This document shows positions 51,690 to 61,374 of a stretch of DNA of 64,000 nt, in pieces. The stretch spans positions 1-64,000 of the forward strand of contig NZ_JAUZQF010000003.1 of NCBI RefSeq assembly GCF_030718205.1, read 5' to 3'. Position numbers and translations under genes: made by a program. The DNA comes from Nonomuraea turcica. GTDB lineage: Bacteria > Actinomycetota > Actinomycetes > Streptosporangiales > Streptosporangiaceae. The notes beneath the pieces were generated by a model. It had not been told where the DNA came from. It saw nothing but the letters and a program-made list of their open reading frames with translations, and searched no databases. The first letter of the stretch is position 1; each line of letters begins with the position of its first letter.

Positions 51690-52118
51690 ATGACGGTCAC
51701 GAAACGGCGTTTGAGCGGGTTCACGGTGGCGCTGGCCGTTGTAGGACTCTTGTTGCTGTTCGTGTCCGTCCCCGCGCTCGGCCCGGCCATACGGGCCGCG
51801 CGCGCCGACGGGGTGAGCGGGGTGTTCACCGCCAAGCAGTTGCGGTGCGTGCAGCATCCCGGGCACGAGTCCTGCGTCTGGGCCGGGGACTTCGCCTCCG
51901 GCGACGGGCGCGTCCTGCGGCGCGATGTCGAACTGTACGGCAGCGATCGCACCGTGCTCGCAGCCGGACAGACCACCCAGGCCGTGGATACGGGGCGCGA
52001 GTCCCGCGTCTACGGGCCGGGCGGCTCGGGGGAGTGGATGTTCACCACGGTGCTCGCGCTGGCTGGGTTGACCGTGCTGACCGTGGCCGCCAGGCGCGTG
52101 CGGGGGTCGCGCGACTGA
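51690..52118 (+). CDS. two-helix membrane protein
   Basis: A 142-residue protein with an N-terminal helix (FTVALAVVGLLLLFVSVPALG), an extracytoplasmic domain with two cysteines (LRCVQHPGHESCVWAGDF) that could form a disulphide, and a C-terminal helix (FTTVLALAGLTVLTVAARRV). I recall similar proteins in actinomycetes without known function. Probably co-transcribed with the preceding membrane gene. Confidence 0.7.
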   Translation: MTVTKRRLSGFTVALAVVGLLLLFVSVPALGPAIRAARADGVSGVFTAKQLRCVQHPGHESCVWAGDFASGDGRVLRRDVELYGSDRTVLAAGQTTQAVDTGRESRVYGPGGSGEWMFTTVLALAGLTVLTVAARRVRGSRD

Positions 52119-52124
52119 CGCGTT

Positions 52125-55052
52125 TCATCGGGCGTCCACACGGGCCTCGACGTACGGCACCAGCCTGACCGGACCCACGAGGCCGTACGGCTGGCGGGCC
52201 AGACCACCGTAGACGGCCGGGTCGGCGACGCGGAGCCGGTTGCCGAGTGGCGTCGCCACCTCCACCTGCAGGGTCCTGGCGCCTCGCCCGAGGTCAACGA
52301 CCGGATTGAGCTGGTTCACGGGATGCAGGCGGCGGCCCTCGACGAGGACCCGGCACGTGTCGGTCACCTCGCCGAGGTCCAGGTACGCCCCGCCTTCCAC
52401 GTGGACGTCAGTGGTGTACAGGCCGATGCCCGAGACGTCGGCCAGCTCCGGAATGGTCGACCAAGAGGCGAGCCGGTCGAGATCCAGCAGGTGCGCGACC
52501 GTGCCCTCCGGCCGCCAGTCCTCCACTTCCAGCCGCCACGACGACAGCACGGTCGGCTCGGGTACCGGCCCGATGACGGAGGTGACGGTCCGGCCGTCGG
52601 ACAGCGTGGTCGTGTACGTCCCCGCGCGGGAGGCGCGCACCACCAGAGTGCTCCCGTCGTACCTGACCAGGTCGGCGTCCGTCGCGACCACGTGCGGCGC
52701 CGTCCGCGCCGGGGTCCCGAACAGGCCGGGACGGCCGATGGCCACGACCATCGACTCGCCCGGCCGCAGCGCCACCCGCAGCCGGATCCCGTCGCCCTCC
52801 TCCGTGTAGAGCGCCGCCCGCTGGACCCGCCCCGTCCACGGGTCCAGCAGGTACGGCACCCCGTCCCGGGCCGTTCGGGCCAGCGTGACGTCGTGGTCGA
52901 TGGGGGCCACAGGCGGTTTGGGGTTCTCGACGTGTTTGCCGTTGCACAGGTAGTAATAGTCGACGTCCCCGGCCACGCGGCGGGCCGTGAGCAGCGTGGA
53001 CGCGGTGGCGTACCGCACGTCGGGGCGCACACCGAGCGCGTCGAGCGCGGCGGGGACGTCCGCCTGGGCGGCGACCATGCGCACGGTGGGGCGGGTGAGC
53101 AGGTCTGCGATCATGGCCCTGAGCTGCTCGTTCTCGCCGTCGCGGGCGACGCCGGGCACAGCGGCGGCCCGCCAGGCCCCGAGCAGCACGATGGGCAGCC
53201 CGGCCCCGGCGTACTCCAGCAGCCGCCGCGCGACCCGGAGGGCCATCGTGCATTCGGCGGCGTAGAACTTGTCGCCTTCGACGAACAGCGCCTTGTACGC
53301 CGGCCCGCCCGGTGCCAGCCGCCCCCGCGCGACCCGGGCGGCTGGAAGATCGAGCAGCGGCTCGCTGATGAACTGATGCGTCCACCCGGCGGGCACGCCG
53401 CTCGAGGTGAACCAGGAGGCTCCGATGCCGGTCTTGGTGTAGCCGGTCTGCCGCAGGACCGCTACGTCGGCGCGCGGCGCGCCGGCCCGCATGACCGCAT
53501 GCACTCGGGCGAAATATCCCGATAAATCGCTCATGTGCCGCCAGGTCGGCTGGCGCGGCCCCCAGGACTCCGCGTAGCCCGCCGTCCCGTTGTACGGCGT
53601 GAACGCGGCGAAGCCGGGCCAGCCGGCGCCCGGGGCGGAGGCGTAGGAGAAACCGTGCAGCACGGTCTGGTTGAGCCCCGCCGCGTACGCGCCGCCCATG
53701 GTACGTAGCAGCTTCTTCCAGGTGGTGGTGTACGCCCCGCCCTGGTACGCCCCTGCCTCGCAGGACATCACCTCCCGCCCGGCGAGGTCCCGGCCCCCGG
53801 CCAGGCAGCGGTAGTCGTCGAGGTTCTTGAACCCGAGCGACTCGCCCTCGGGCACGTCGATGATCGCCGCCGCGGCGATGGCGTCCGTCTGCAGCCCGTA
53901 CGGCTGCGCCCGCAGCTCCAGGCCGATCGAATGCGCCCAGTCGCGCAGCATCCCGAAGTGGTGCTCGTTGAACAGCTCGGACACGGTGTCCCAGTAGTCC
54001 TTACGCGCGTGCCGGGTCAGCGCCGCGTTGTAGGCGAAGACCGGGTCCTCTTCCTTCAGGACGATGACGGGCAGGAAGGGCGCCACGTCGTAGCCCCGCC
54101 GCCGCTTGAACTCCGCCGGCAGCCCGGGCGTCCACGGCAGCGCATCCGTCTCGATCTCGATGGAGTCCTCGAACAGCGCGCCCCCCGAACGTTTCAGCAG
54201 CCTGCGCAGAGCAGGCGTCAGCAGCGTGGACTCCCAGTAGTCGATCACCGCGTGGGTGCCCGCCCGGCTGAAGTGGTCGATGACATACGCTTCCGGCTCG
54301 GTGTGCGGGCCGGACTCGGGGCGCTGGCCCGAGCCGCGCTCCCAGTACGCGATCAGCACCCACTCGCCGTCGGCCGGTGCGCTCCAGGTGACCTGCCCGC
54401 CGGTTACGGCCACCTCGACCACGGAAGCGGGGTCGAGGCCGGTCTCGTCGCGGGTGGAGTGGGCGGGCTCGATCCTGGCCGCCTGGACGAGCAGCAGCTT
54501 ACGGACCGGATGGCCGGCCACGGCGGGCGGCGGCACCTCGCCCGTGTAGGTCGCGCCCGCGGCCACCGTCATCGACCCGTAGGCCAGCTCCTTGACCGCC
54601 GCCTCGCTCTCGGGCGTGATCGTGGGGACGGCCGCCGGCCAGGACGGGCCGATGGTGAGGTCGATCGTGAGACCGCGCCTGGCCGCCTGGTCGAGCGCGG
54701 CCTCGACGCCGGCGTTCCACGCGGGTGTGCCCCAGCCGTGCCCGGCCGGGTCGAGCACGGACTTGTCGCGGATGCTGTGGTGCACCGCCGCGATCTCAGC
54801 GCCGCCGAACCCGGCGTCGGCGAGCTGGTCGACCTCCCGCCGGATCTCGGCGGGGTCGACGTGCGCGTCCGGCCACCACCAGCGCACCATCGGGCGGACG
54901 GCTCGTCGCGGCCGGGCGAACCAGCCTGCGCCGGCGGCGTCAGGCGGGCCAGAGGAGCCCGCCGAGGCGGAGGCGGCCGGGGAGGCGAGGGCGAGCGTGG
55001 TGGAGGCGGCGGCGGCCGAGAAGAGGAAGCCGCGACGCGTGAGGTCGTTCAA
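52125..55052 (-). CDS. secreted GH106-like glycoside hydrolase (alpha-L-rhamnosidase type)
   Basis: A 975-residue secreted protein. TRRGFLFSAAAASTTLAL is a Tat signal with an AxA site. The mature start RAVRPMVRWWWPDAHVDPAEI and RREVDQLADAGFGGAEIAAV is the GH106 family opening, and the C-terminus holds beta-sandwich modules (VYYLDLGEVTDTCRVLVEG-like). GH106 enzymes remove alpha-L-rhamnose, often from rhamnogalacturonan. The start is a TTG at 55050-55052 with GGAG upstream; a longer frame reading on upstream is a shadow of the next gene. It is the last gene of the glycan operon. Confidence 0.78.
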   Translation of the reverse strand: MNDLTRRGFLFSAAAASTTLALASPAASASAGSSGPPDAAGAGWFARPRRAVRPMVRWWWPDAHVDPAEIRREVDQLADAGFGGAEIAAVHHSIRDKSVLDPAGHGWGTPAWNAGVEAALDQAARRGLTIDLTIGPSWPAAVPTITPESEAAVKELAYGSMTVAAGATYTGEVPPPAVAGHPVRKLLLVQAARIEPAHSTRDETGLDPASVVEVAVTGGQVTWSAPADGEWVLIAYWERGSGQRPESGPHTEPEAYVIDHFSRAGTHAVIDYWESTLLTPALRRLLKRSGGALFEDSIEIETDALPWTPGLPAEFKRRRGYDVAPFLPVIVLKEEDPVFAYNAALTRHARKDYWDTVSELFNEHHFGMLRDWAHSIGLELRAQPYGLQTDAIAAAAIIDVPEGESLGFKNLDDYRCLAGGRDLAGREVMSCEAGAYQGGAYTTTWKKLLRTMGGAYAAGLNQTVLHGFSYASAPGAGWPGFAAFTPYNGTAGYAESWGPRQPTWRHMSDLSGYFARVHAVMRAGAPRADVAVLRQTGYTKTGIGASWFTSSGVPAGWTHQFISEPLLDLPAARVARGRLAPGGPAYKALFVEGDKFYAAECTMALRVARRLLEYAGAGLPIVLLGAWRAAAVPGVARDGENEQLRAMIADLLTRPTVRMVAAQADVPAALDALGVRPDVRYATASTLLTARRVAGDVDYYYLCNGKHVENPKPPVAPIDHDVTLARTARDGVPYLLDPWTGRVQRAALYTEEGDGIRLRVALRPGESMVVAIGRPGLFGTPARTAPHVVATDADLVRYDGSTLVVRASRAGTYTTTLSDGRTVTSVIGPVPEPTVLSSWRLEVEDWRPEGTVAHLLDLDRLASWSTIPELADVSGIGLYTTDVHVEGGAYLDLGEVTDTCRVLVEGRRLHPVNQLNPVVDLGRGARTLQVEVATPLGNRLRVADPAVYGGLARQPYGLVGPVRLVPYVEARVDAR

Positions 55053-55072
55053 CGGGCGCTCCAGGGGGTGAG

Positions 55073-55122
55073 GACGGCGCCGGCCGGCGGGGCGCCGCCC
55101 GCTCGGCCGGCACCCCGCCGTC
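55073..55122 (-). terminator. strong hairpin between the beta-helix and GH106-like genes
   Basis: GACGGCG (55073-55079) pairs with CGCCGTC (55116-55122) and the interior holds further GCCGGC-rich complementary blocks. On the minus strand it follows the beta-helix gene, so it may attenuate transcription into the GH106-like gene. Confidence 0.5.
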
Positions 55123-55132
55123 CAGGCCTCGC

Positions 55133-56941
55133 CTAGCTGGGGATCGGATAAGGGAAGGCGCTGGTGACGCCGATCTTGTCGTACTCCATCTTGGAGGCGT
55201 CGAAGCCGGTTGCCCAGTTGGCGTTCTTGACCTCGTTGCACTGGTAGCTCTGGTACTTGTCGTCGCTGACCTTGCCGACCTCGATGTTCTCGAAGGAGAA
55301 CCCGCAGCCGCCGGCGTCCATGTGCACCCCGCGGGTCCCGCTGTCCGGCATCGCGCCACCGGGGTCGTTGATGACGTCGCCGATCACCATCTGCGAGACG
55401 TGGTTGTCGATCGGGTGCGGGTCGGAATTGGAGACGCCGTAGGTGTAGAAGGCGCCCATGTCCCCGCTGTCCAGCCCCGCCTCCTCGATGCGGATGTAGG
55501 AGAACCGGTTGTTGCGCGCGTAGTTGTCCTCGTCCTTGACCTCGGGACGGACCTCGAGGCTGATGCCGTAGCGGGCGCTGTGCTTGACGACGATGTTGCT
55601 GACCACGTTGTTGCCGGTGCTCAGCAGCTCGATGCCGGCCGCGTCGCCGGGGACCAGCTCGCCGACGTGGGAGATGTAGGTATTGGAGATCGTATGATGT
55701 CCAGAAATGTCGCCCTCGCCCGGATATCCGCCCTCGACCTTGACGCCGTCGGCGCCGACATTCTCCAGCAGGCTGTCGGACACCTTGACGCGCTCGTTCG
55801 CGAACAACATGTAGACGCCCATGAAGCCGCTGTCGGACAGCCGCAGCCTGGTCAGGTCGATGTCCCGGGTGTTGGTCAGCGTGATCATGCCGAACCGGTT
55901 GCGCGGCATCTCGATCTGCCGGTCGTAGACCGGATACTTGTGCTCGTAGCCGGAGTCGCCCTCGCTGATCCACCCGGCCCGATACCAGTCCACGAAGTCG
56001 GAGTACTGCAACGCCAGCCCGTCGAAGGTGACGTTCTGCACGCGCCGGTCGGGGGAGGACCCGGCCAACGAGATGATCGTCTTCACGGTCGGGGCCATGA
56101 CCTTGTCGATCGACGTGCGCGGCCAGTAGTAGACCTCACTGTTGGCGAAGTCGAAGTAATACTCGCCCGGCTGGTCCAGGAACCGCAGCGTGTTCTGCAG
56201 GAAGTAGCGCGAGCCGCTGCGGCTGTTGACGAACGAGTAGCGCGCCCAGTGGTTGAGCGTGAAGAAGTTCTTGCGGAAGTCGGCGCCGCCCAGCGGCACG
56301 GTGTCGGTGAACCAGCTCCACGAGCCGCCCGACCAGACCACGATCTGGGAGTTCTTGTCGAAGTCGGCGTCCCACTCCTTCGGCACGTCCTCGGGCTTGA
56401 AGTACAACCACTGGCGCACCGCCTCCTTCTCCGGCTCGCCCAGCACGGAGAACAGGTAAGGCGACCAGAGGTCGTCGCTCGTCCGGTTCGGGTGACGGGC
56501 GGTCGTGGCGCGCTTGCCGTCCTCGAAGAGCGTGTAGAAGGCCCGGTCGAGCTTGGTCTTGTAGATGGTGTCGGTGTGCTTCTGCCAGCCGGTCAGCGGC
56601 TTGGCGCCGAGCAGGCGGGCCTTGCCGGGGCCGTCCGCGCTGCGGTAGATGATCTTGTGACCGTTCTCGCCGGAGTCGGCCTCGGTGAAGGTGATCGTTT
56701 TGTCCACGACGTAGTCGCCGGCCTTGAGATTGACGACGATGTCGCACTTCTGCTGCCGCTTCTTCGACCGCAGCTGGTCGCGGGCCTGCTCGATGGACGT
56801 CCACGGGCGCTGGGCGCTGCCGTCGCCCTGGTCGCCGCCCGCGGGGGAGACGTAGTAGTCGCACGAGGGCCTGGCCGCCGGGGTGGGCGTCGTCACCCCG
56901 CCGAGGAGTAAGACGATCGCGCCCAAGGACCTGAGGATCAC
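55133..56941 (-). CDS. secreted right-handed beta-helix protein (lyase/hydrolase-like)
   Basis: A 602-residue protein with a signal peptide (SLGAIVLLLGGVTTPTPA) and the opening DYYVSPAGGDQGDGSAQRPW, typical of parallel beta-helix polysaccharide lyases and hydrolases. Repeated blocks such as NVTFDGLALQYSDF, LTNTRDIDLTRLRLSDSGFMGV and HHTISNTYISHVGEL build the helix, with several Asn/Asp ladders. Catalytic residues cannot be assigned safely. Overlaps the RraA-like gene by 4 bases. Confidence 0.8.
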   Translation of the reverse strand: MILRSLGAIVLLLGGVTTPTPAARPSCDYYVSPAGGDQGDGSAQRPWTSIEQARDQLRSKKRQQKCDIVVNLKAGDYVVDKTITFTEADSGENGHKIIYRSADGPGKARLLGAKPLTGWQKHTDTIYKTKLDRAFYTLFEDGKRATTARHPNRTSDDLWSPYLFSVLGEPEKEAVRQWLYFKPEDVPKEWDADFDKNSQIVVWSGGSWSWFTDTVPLGGADFRKNFFTLNHWARYSFVNSRSGSRYFLQNTLRFLDQPGEYYFDFANSEVYYWPRTSIDKVMAPTVKTIISLAGSSPDRRVQNVTFDGLALQYSDFVDWYRAGWISEGDSGYEHKYPVYDRQIEMPRNRFGMITLTNTRDIDLTRLRLSDSGFMGVYMLFANERVKVSDSLLENVGADGVKVEGGYPGEGDISGHHTISNTYISHVGELVPGDAAGIELLSTGNNVVSNIVVKHSARYGISLEVRPEVKDEDNYARNNRFSYIRIEEAGLDSGDMGAFYTYGVSNSDPHPIDNHVSQMVIGDVINDPGGAMPDSGTRGVHMDAGGCGFSFENIEVGKVSDDKYQSYQCNEVKNANWATGFDASKMEYDKIGVTSAFPYPIPS

Positions 56942-57705
56942 TGGCTCTCCTTAACTTCCCGCCACCGTTCGTACTCGGCGCGGGTCTCGGGGGTGAGGGG
57001 GTAGTAGTCCGACAGGGCGCCGCCCTCTTCGATGCGGGCGCGGCTGTAGCGCTCCCACTGCTCGTGGTCGGCCGCCGCCTCCAGCACCGACTGCGCGCGG
57101 CGGCGCGGCACCACCACGGCGCCGTCGTCGTCGGCCACGACCAGGTCGCCGGGCAGGGCGAGCGTCCCGCCGACCGCCACGGGCACGTCGTACGCCCACG
57201 GGAACAGCTCCGCCTGCGAGGCGTAGTGCGGCGTGGCCCCCGTGGACCAGATCGGCACGTTCAGCCCGCGTACCCTGGGCAGGTCCCTGATCCGGCCGTC
57301 CACGACGAGGCCCGCGCCGCCCTTGCGCTTGAAGTAGCGCACCAGCATGTCGCCGAAGCAGCCGGTGTACGCGCTGCCGTACGCCTGCACGACCAGCACG
57401 TCGCCGGGCTCGATCCGCTCCAGCACGGCCCACAGGGCGGTGTGCCGCTCCACATACTCCTGGCCGAGCCCCGAGGCGACGTCTTCCCGCTGCGGCATGA
57501 ACTGCAGCGTGCGCACCCGGCCGGCGATCTTCTGTCCTTGGGCGATGGGACGCGGTCCCTCGATGAAAGTCCGCCGGATGCCCTGGGCGTGCAGCTTGGC
57601 GCAGGCGGTGGCCGAGCTGATCCGTGACAGCCCCTCCACGAGGGCGGGATCGGGCTCGGCGGGCAGCGACCCGCGAACAGGCAGATCCCAGATGGCGTCG
57701 TCCAT
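56938..57705 (-). CDS. RraA-family protein (aldolase/decarboxylase-like)
   Basis: A 255-residue RraA-like protein. GDVLVVQAYGSAYTGCFGDMLVRYFKRKGGAGLVVDG and RDLPRV match the family core, in which Gly/Asp-rich loops and the Arg-Asp pair bind metal and keto acid in 4-hydroxy-4-methyl-2-oxoglutarate aldolases. In a sugar operon it probably splits or decarboxylates a keto-acid intermediate rather than controlling RNase E. ATG 57705 follows GAGGAG. Confidence 0.8.
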   Translation of the reverse strand: MDDAIWDLPVRGSLPAEPDPALVEGLSRISSATACAKLHAQGIRRTFIEGPRPIAQGQKIAGRVRTLQFMPQREDVASGLGQEYVERHTALWAVLERIEPGDVLVVQAYGSAYTGCFGDMLVRYFKRKGGAGLVVDGRIRDLPRVRGLNVPIWSTGATPHYASQAELFPWAYDVPVAVGGTLALPGDLVVADDDGAVVVPRRRAQSVLEAAADHEQWERYSRARIEEGGALSDYYPLTPETRAEYERWREVKESQ

Positions 57706-57713
57706 GTATCTCC

Positions 57714-59621
57714 TCAGTAGTGCTGGTGCGACGGCGTGCGGACGCGCGCGGTCGTGTGCAGGTCGAGCCGGATGCGGCGGCCGGGCGGCAGCTCCACGAG
57801 CAGCCGCGGCCCGCCCACCGTCACCTCCCGCTCGGTCTCGGTGATCGGGGGAGAGGTGTAGGAACGCGGGTCGCCCGGGTAGTCGCCGTCGCCGGCCTGG
57901 GAGGCGACCACGCGGTCGATGCGGTGCTCGCCGAACGCGCCCGCCTGCACCACGACCCGGCGGGTGCGGGTCAGGCCCAGGTTGGCCAGCTCGACGCGGA
58001 CGCCACCGGGCCGTACCGAATCGACCAGCGCGGCCACGTCCGGCGGCAGGCCCGGGCGGTGGCGGTCGGCGTCGAAGTACGCCAGCCTGGCCGGCAGCAC
58101 CCCGCCGTTGTAGAGCACCTGCGGGGTGCCGGTGACCAGCTGCAGCAGCGCCTCGGTGAGCACCGGGTTGAGCCGCTGCCAGTGGTGCACGTGGATGGCG
58201 GCCGGGTCGGCGTCGTCGGCCTCGATGAGCGCCATCCGCCGCCGCACCTGGCCGAGCGCGGTGGTCAGCATCGCCTCGGGGAAGCCGGGGTTCGCGCCGC
58301 GCAGGAACTCCAGCCAGGGCGCCTCGTGACCGGCCTCCTCCTTGTTGCGGAACGGCCGCACCGTGGCCCAGTCGTAGCCGGCGGCGGCCCGGAGCCGGTC
58401 GATCCTGGCGGCGTCCGCGCGCCCCAGCGACATGTGCCAGAGCCAGACCGGCAGGCCCAGCTGCGGCGGCTGGAAGTCGAACCAGCCCTGGTCGTCGTGC
58501 CGGTTGGGCACCAGCATGGTCGGCTTGCCCGCCTCGTCGCCCAGCTCGGCCAGCCAGCGATCGCTGATGCTCATGTCCGTCTCGGTGACGCCGGCCTGGA
58601 TCGCCCGGCCGTACACGGTCTCCAGAGGGTCGCGGCCGATCGCCAGCGCGTCGTCGTCGCCGGTCAGCAGGTGGGCGTTGACCGCGGCGATCGCGGCGGC
58701 GGCGCCCACGCTGTAGAGGCCGTGCGGCCACTGCCAGCCGTAGTTGCCGCCGTACCAGCGGCCGCCGTGCAACTCGCCGACCACTCCCGACGGGCCCACG
58801 TTGTCGGGCAGGATACCGTTGTTGGCCGTAGCCCGCCGCTGCCAGGCGCCGATGTAACGCAGCGCCCAGTCGCGGTAGCGGTCGTCGCCGTCGTACAGCC
58901 AGGCGTTGACGGCCAGGCTCGTCGCGGCCAGGTTGACGGCGACGTCGCCACGGCCGAGGCGCTCGCTCATCGCCGCGCCCATGCGGGCGGCGTTGTGCGG
59001 GTCGCCCAGGTCCTCCCACTCGGTGATGCCCGGCAGGTCGCGTAGCGGCAGCCCGTACGGCCGCATGCTGACCAGGTCCGTGTGGTAGGACGCCCACTCC
59101 CACTGCAGGCCGTAGCGAGGGCCGCCGGCGCCATTGTGCGGGGCGCGGATGATGTCGTGCTCGGCGTCGTAGTTCGCCGAGCCCGGCAGGTACAGGTCGG
59201 CGAAGCGGTACGCGCGATCGCGGAAACGCTCGTCGCGCGGGTCCGCGGCGCAGATGCCGTAGAGCAGCAGCAGCGACTCGCCCTGATGGAACCAGTCGTA
59301 GCCGCGCTCGAACTCGTCCACCAGATAGCCCAGCTCGGTGAGCTGCGCGGTGACCCCCTCCCAGTGGTGCTTGGCCGCCTCGAGCAGGTCGTCGGCGCCG
59401 CCCAGCTGGTAGAGCACCGGCCAGTTGAAGAACGCCTCGTAGAAGTCGTCGGCACCGTCCCGGTCGGCGGCGGGACCGTGGTAGATGAGCCGCCCGTCGG
59501 GCCCGCAGTAGCAGGCCGCGAAGGCCCGCCAGGCCTCGTCGAGCGTGTCGAACAGCCTGCGCTCGAGCACCGCCCAGGCCGGAGGCTCGCCGAGCGGGAC
59601 GGTCGCCTTGATTTCCCGCAT
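57714..59621 (-). CDS. alpha/alpha-toroid protein, possible glycan hydrolase
   Basis: A 635-residue cytoplasmic protein (no signal peptide). Trp-rich helical repeats (EAFFNWPVLYQLGGADDLL, GYDWFHQGESLLLLYGI, EWASYHTDLVSM, GGNYGWQWPHGLYSVG) suggest an alpha/alpha toroid, and the last 150 residues a beta domain. It lies between the ABC transporter and the secreted-enzyme genes, so it probably acts on the imported oligosaccharide. I do not recognise the exact family. Confidence 0.68.
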   Translation of the reverse strand: MREIKATVPLGEPPAWAVLERRLFDTLDEAWRAFAACYCGPDGRLIYHGPAADRDGADDFYEAFFNWPVLYQLGGADDLLEAAKHHWEGVTAQLTELGYLVDEFERGYDWFHQGESLLLLYGICAADPRDERFRDRAYRFADLYLPGSANYDAEHDIIRAPHNGAGGPRYGLQWEWASYHTDLVSMRPYGLPLRDLPGITEWEDLGDPHNAARMGAAMSERLGRGDVAVNLAATSLAVNAWLYDGDDRYRDWALRYIGAWQRRATANNGILPDNVGPSGVVGELHGGRWYGGNYGWQWPHGLYSVGAAAAIAAVNAHLLTGDDDALAIGRDPLETVYGRAIQAGVTETDMSISDRWLAELGDEAGKPTMLVPNRHDDQGWFDFQPPQLGLPVWLWHMSLGRADAARIDRLRAAAGYDWATVRPFRNKEEAGHEAPWLEFLRGANPGFPEAMLTTALGQVRRRMALIEADDADPAAIHVHHWQRLNPVLTEALLQLVTGTPQVLYNGGVLPARLAYFDADRHRPGLPPDVAALVDSVRPGGVRVELANLGLTRTRRVVVQAGAFGEHRIDRVVASQAGDGDYPGDPRSYTSPPITETEREVTVGGPRLLVELPPGRRIRLDLHTTARVRTPSHQHY

Positions 59622-59623
59622 CG

Positions 59624-60430
59624 TCAACCTTTCGTCGCACCGGTGGTGAGGCCGCTGATGATGTGCCGTTGCATGAAGACGAAGAAGACCAGCAGCGGGG
59701 CAATGGCCAGCAGCAGCGTCGGGAAGACCACCGTGTAGTCGGTGGAGTACTGGCTGACCGCCGCGTACACGCCGGTGGTCACCGTGTAGAGGCCGCTGCC
59801 GGGGCCCAGGATGATCTGCGGGTTCACGAAGTCGTTCCACACCGAGAAGGTGTTGAGGATGACCATCGTGGCCACCGCGGGCCGCATCAGCGGGAAGACG
59901 ATCCGCCAGAACGTCCGCAGCCTGCCCGCCCCGTCCACGGCCGCCGCCTGGTCGAGCACGGCCGGGATGGTGGCGATGTAGCCGGCGTACAGGAAGATCG
60001 AGAAGGGTAGCGTTAACACGGTCTCGAACAGGACGAACCCCCTGATGGTGCCCATCAGGCCGAGGGTCTTGAGCACGTACACGACCGGGATGACCAGCAC
60101 CTGACCCGGGATGAACGTCCCGGCCAGGAAGAACAACATCAGCACGCGGAACCTGCGCTTGGGGCTGCGCGCGATCACGTACGCGGCGGGCGCGGCCAGC
60201 AACACCGACAGCACGTTGACCGCCACCACGAACAGCAGCGTGACCGCGTACCCCTTGACCACGTTGAACTGCGGGTTCGTCAGCGCCCTGCCCAGCGGTT
60301 CGAGCGTGAGCCCGCCGAGGCCGAACGGGTCGGCCAGGATGTGCTGCTGGCCCTTGAAGGCGTTGACCGTCAGCACGTAGAGCGGCACGAGCATGAACGC
60401 GACGGTCGCCCAGAGGAAGGTCCTTCTCAT
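59624..60430 (-). CDS. carbohydrate ABC transporter permease (MalG type)
   Basis: A 268-residue permease with six membrane helices and the EAA loop AAAVDGAGRLRTFWRIVFPLMRP. ATG 60430 follows GAGAGGGG; an ATG at 60445 that overlaps the upstream permease stop (ATGA) is the alternative, because the leader GCACCAATGAGA is duplicated. It pairs with the MalF-type permease to import an oligosaccharide. No ATPase gene lies in the operon; a shared MsiK-like ATPase is probable. Confidence 0.88.
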   Translation of the reverse strand: MRRTFLWATVAFMLVPLYVLTVNAFKGQQHILADPFGLGGLTLEPLGRALTNPQFNVVKGYAVTLLFVVAVNVLSVLLAAPAAYVIARSPKRRFRVLMLFFLAGTFIPGQVLVIPVVYVLKTLGLMGTIRGFVLFETVLTLPFSIFLYAGYIATIPAVLDQAAAVDGAGRLRTFWRIVFPLMRPAVATMVILNTFSVWNDFVNPQIILGPGSGLYTVTTGVYAAVSQYSTDYTVVFPTLLLAIAPLLVFFVFMQRHIISGLTTGATKG

Positions 60431-60441
60431 TGGTGCCCCTC

Positions 60442-61374
60442 TCATTGGTGCACTGCCAGCTCGCCGCGCCTGCGCAGCCGCGTCACCACGAAGGCCAGCG
60501 CCGCCGTCACCAGCATGAGGATCACCGACTGCGCCGAGCCGAACCCGAGCCGGGCGTCGTGGAAGGAGTTCCACAGGATGAGGTAGGCGACGGTCTGCGT
60601 CTGCCCGGCCGGGCCACCCGCCGTCAGCGACACCACCAGGTCGTACGTCTTCAGCAGCGTCACCAGCGACAACACGATGTTGACCGTCACCGACGGGCCG
60701 AGCGCCGGCAGCGTCACGTGCTTGAACACCTGCCACCGCGTCGCCCCGTCGATCCGCGCCGCCTCGATCAGCGAGTGCGGCACCGCCTGCAGTCCCGCCA
60801 GGTAGAGCACCACGTTGACGCCGAACCCGGCCCACACCAGCACCGCGATCATGGTGACCGTGGCCCACGCCGGGTCGGACAGGAACGGGATGACCTCCCC
60901 GCCCCAGGTGGTGATGAGGTTGTTGACCGCCCCGCCGGTCCCCAGGATGGCCGACCAGAGGAAGCCGACGACCAGCGCGCTCAGCACGTGCGGGTAGAAC
61001 AGCACGATGCGGAAGAACGTGTTGGCCCGCGAGGCGCCGTTCACCAGCAGCGCGAAGCCGAGTCCCAGGAGGTTCAGCCCCGCCGTGCCGGCCGCCGCGA
61101 CCAGCAGCGTGACCAGGGCGGCGCGGCGCAGGTCGGGGTCGTCGAGCAGGTCGGCGTAGTTGGCGGCGCCGACGAAGGCCGGGTTGGCGCTGAAGCCGTC
61201 CCAGTCGGTCAGGCTCAAGTAGAGCGCCAGCCCGACCGGGACGATCAGCATCACCGTGTAGAGCGCGGTGGCGGGACCGACCATGATCGCGGTGACGAGC
61301 CCGTCATGGCGCTTCTTCGGCTGCTCGGCGACGGCCCGGGTCACGATCGGGGGTGCTTCTCGGGTGAGGGTCAT
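60442..61374 (-). CDS. carbohydrate ABC transporter permease (MalF type)
   Basis: A 310-residue permease with six helices and the EAA motif EAARIDGATRWQVFKHVTLPALGP. ATG 61374 overlaps the binding-protein stop (ATGA). With its partner it forms the channel for the solute delivered by the lipoprotein encoded upstream. Confidence 0.9.
   Translation of the reverse strand: MTLTREAPPIVTRAVAEQPKKRHDGLVTAIMVGPATALYTVMLIVPVGLALYLSLTDWDGFSANPAFVGAANYADLLDDPDLRRAALVTLLVAAAGTAGLNLLGLGFALLVNGASRANTFFRIVLFYPHVLSALVVGFLWSAILGTGGAVNNLITTWGGEVIPFLSDPAWATVTMIAVLVWAGFGVNVVLYLAGLQAVPHSLIEAARIDGATRWQVFKHVTLPALGPSVTVNIVLSLVTLLKTYDLVVSLTAGGPAGQTQTVAYLILWNSFHDARLGFGSAQSVILMLVTAALAFVVTRLRRRGELAVHQ

Noticed and set aside
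52125..55973. A 1282-codon minus-strand frame suggesting one giant protein
   Set aside because: It runs past the Tat signal of the GH106-like protein into the antisense/out-of-frame sequence of the beta-helix gene; the true start is near 55052.
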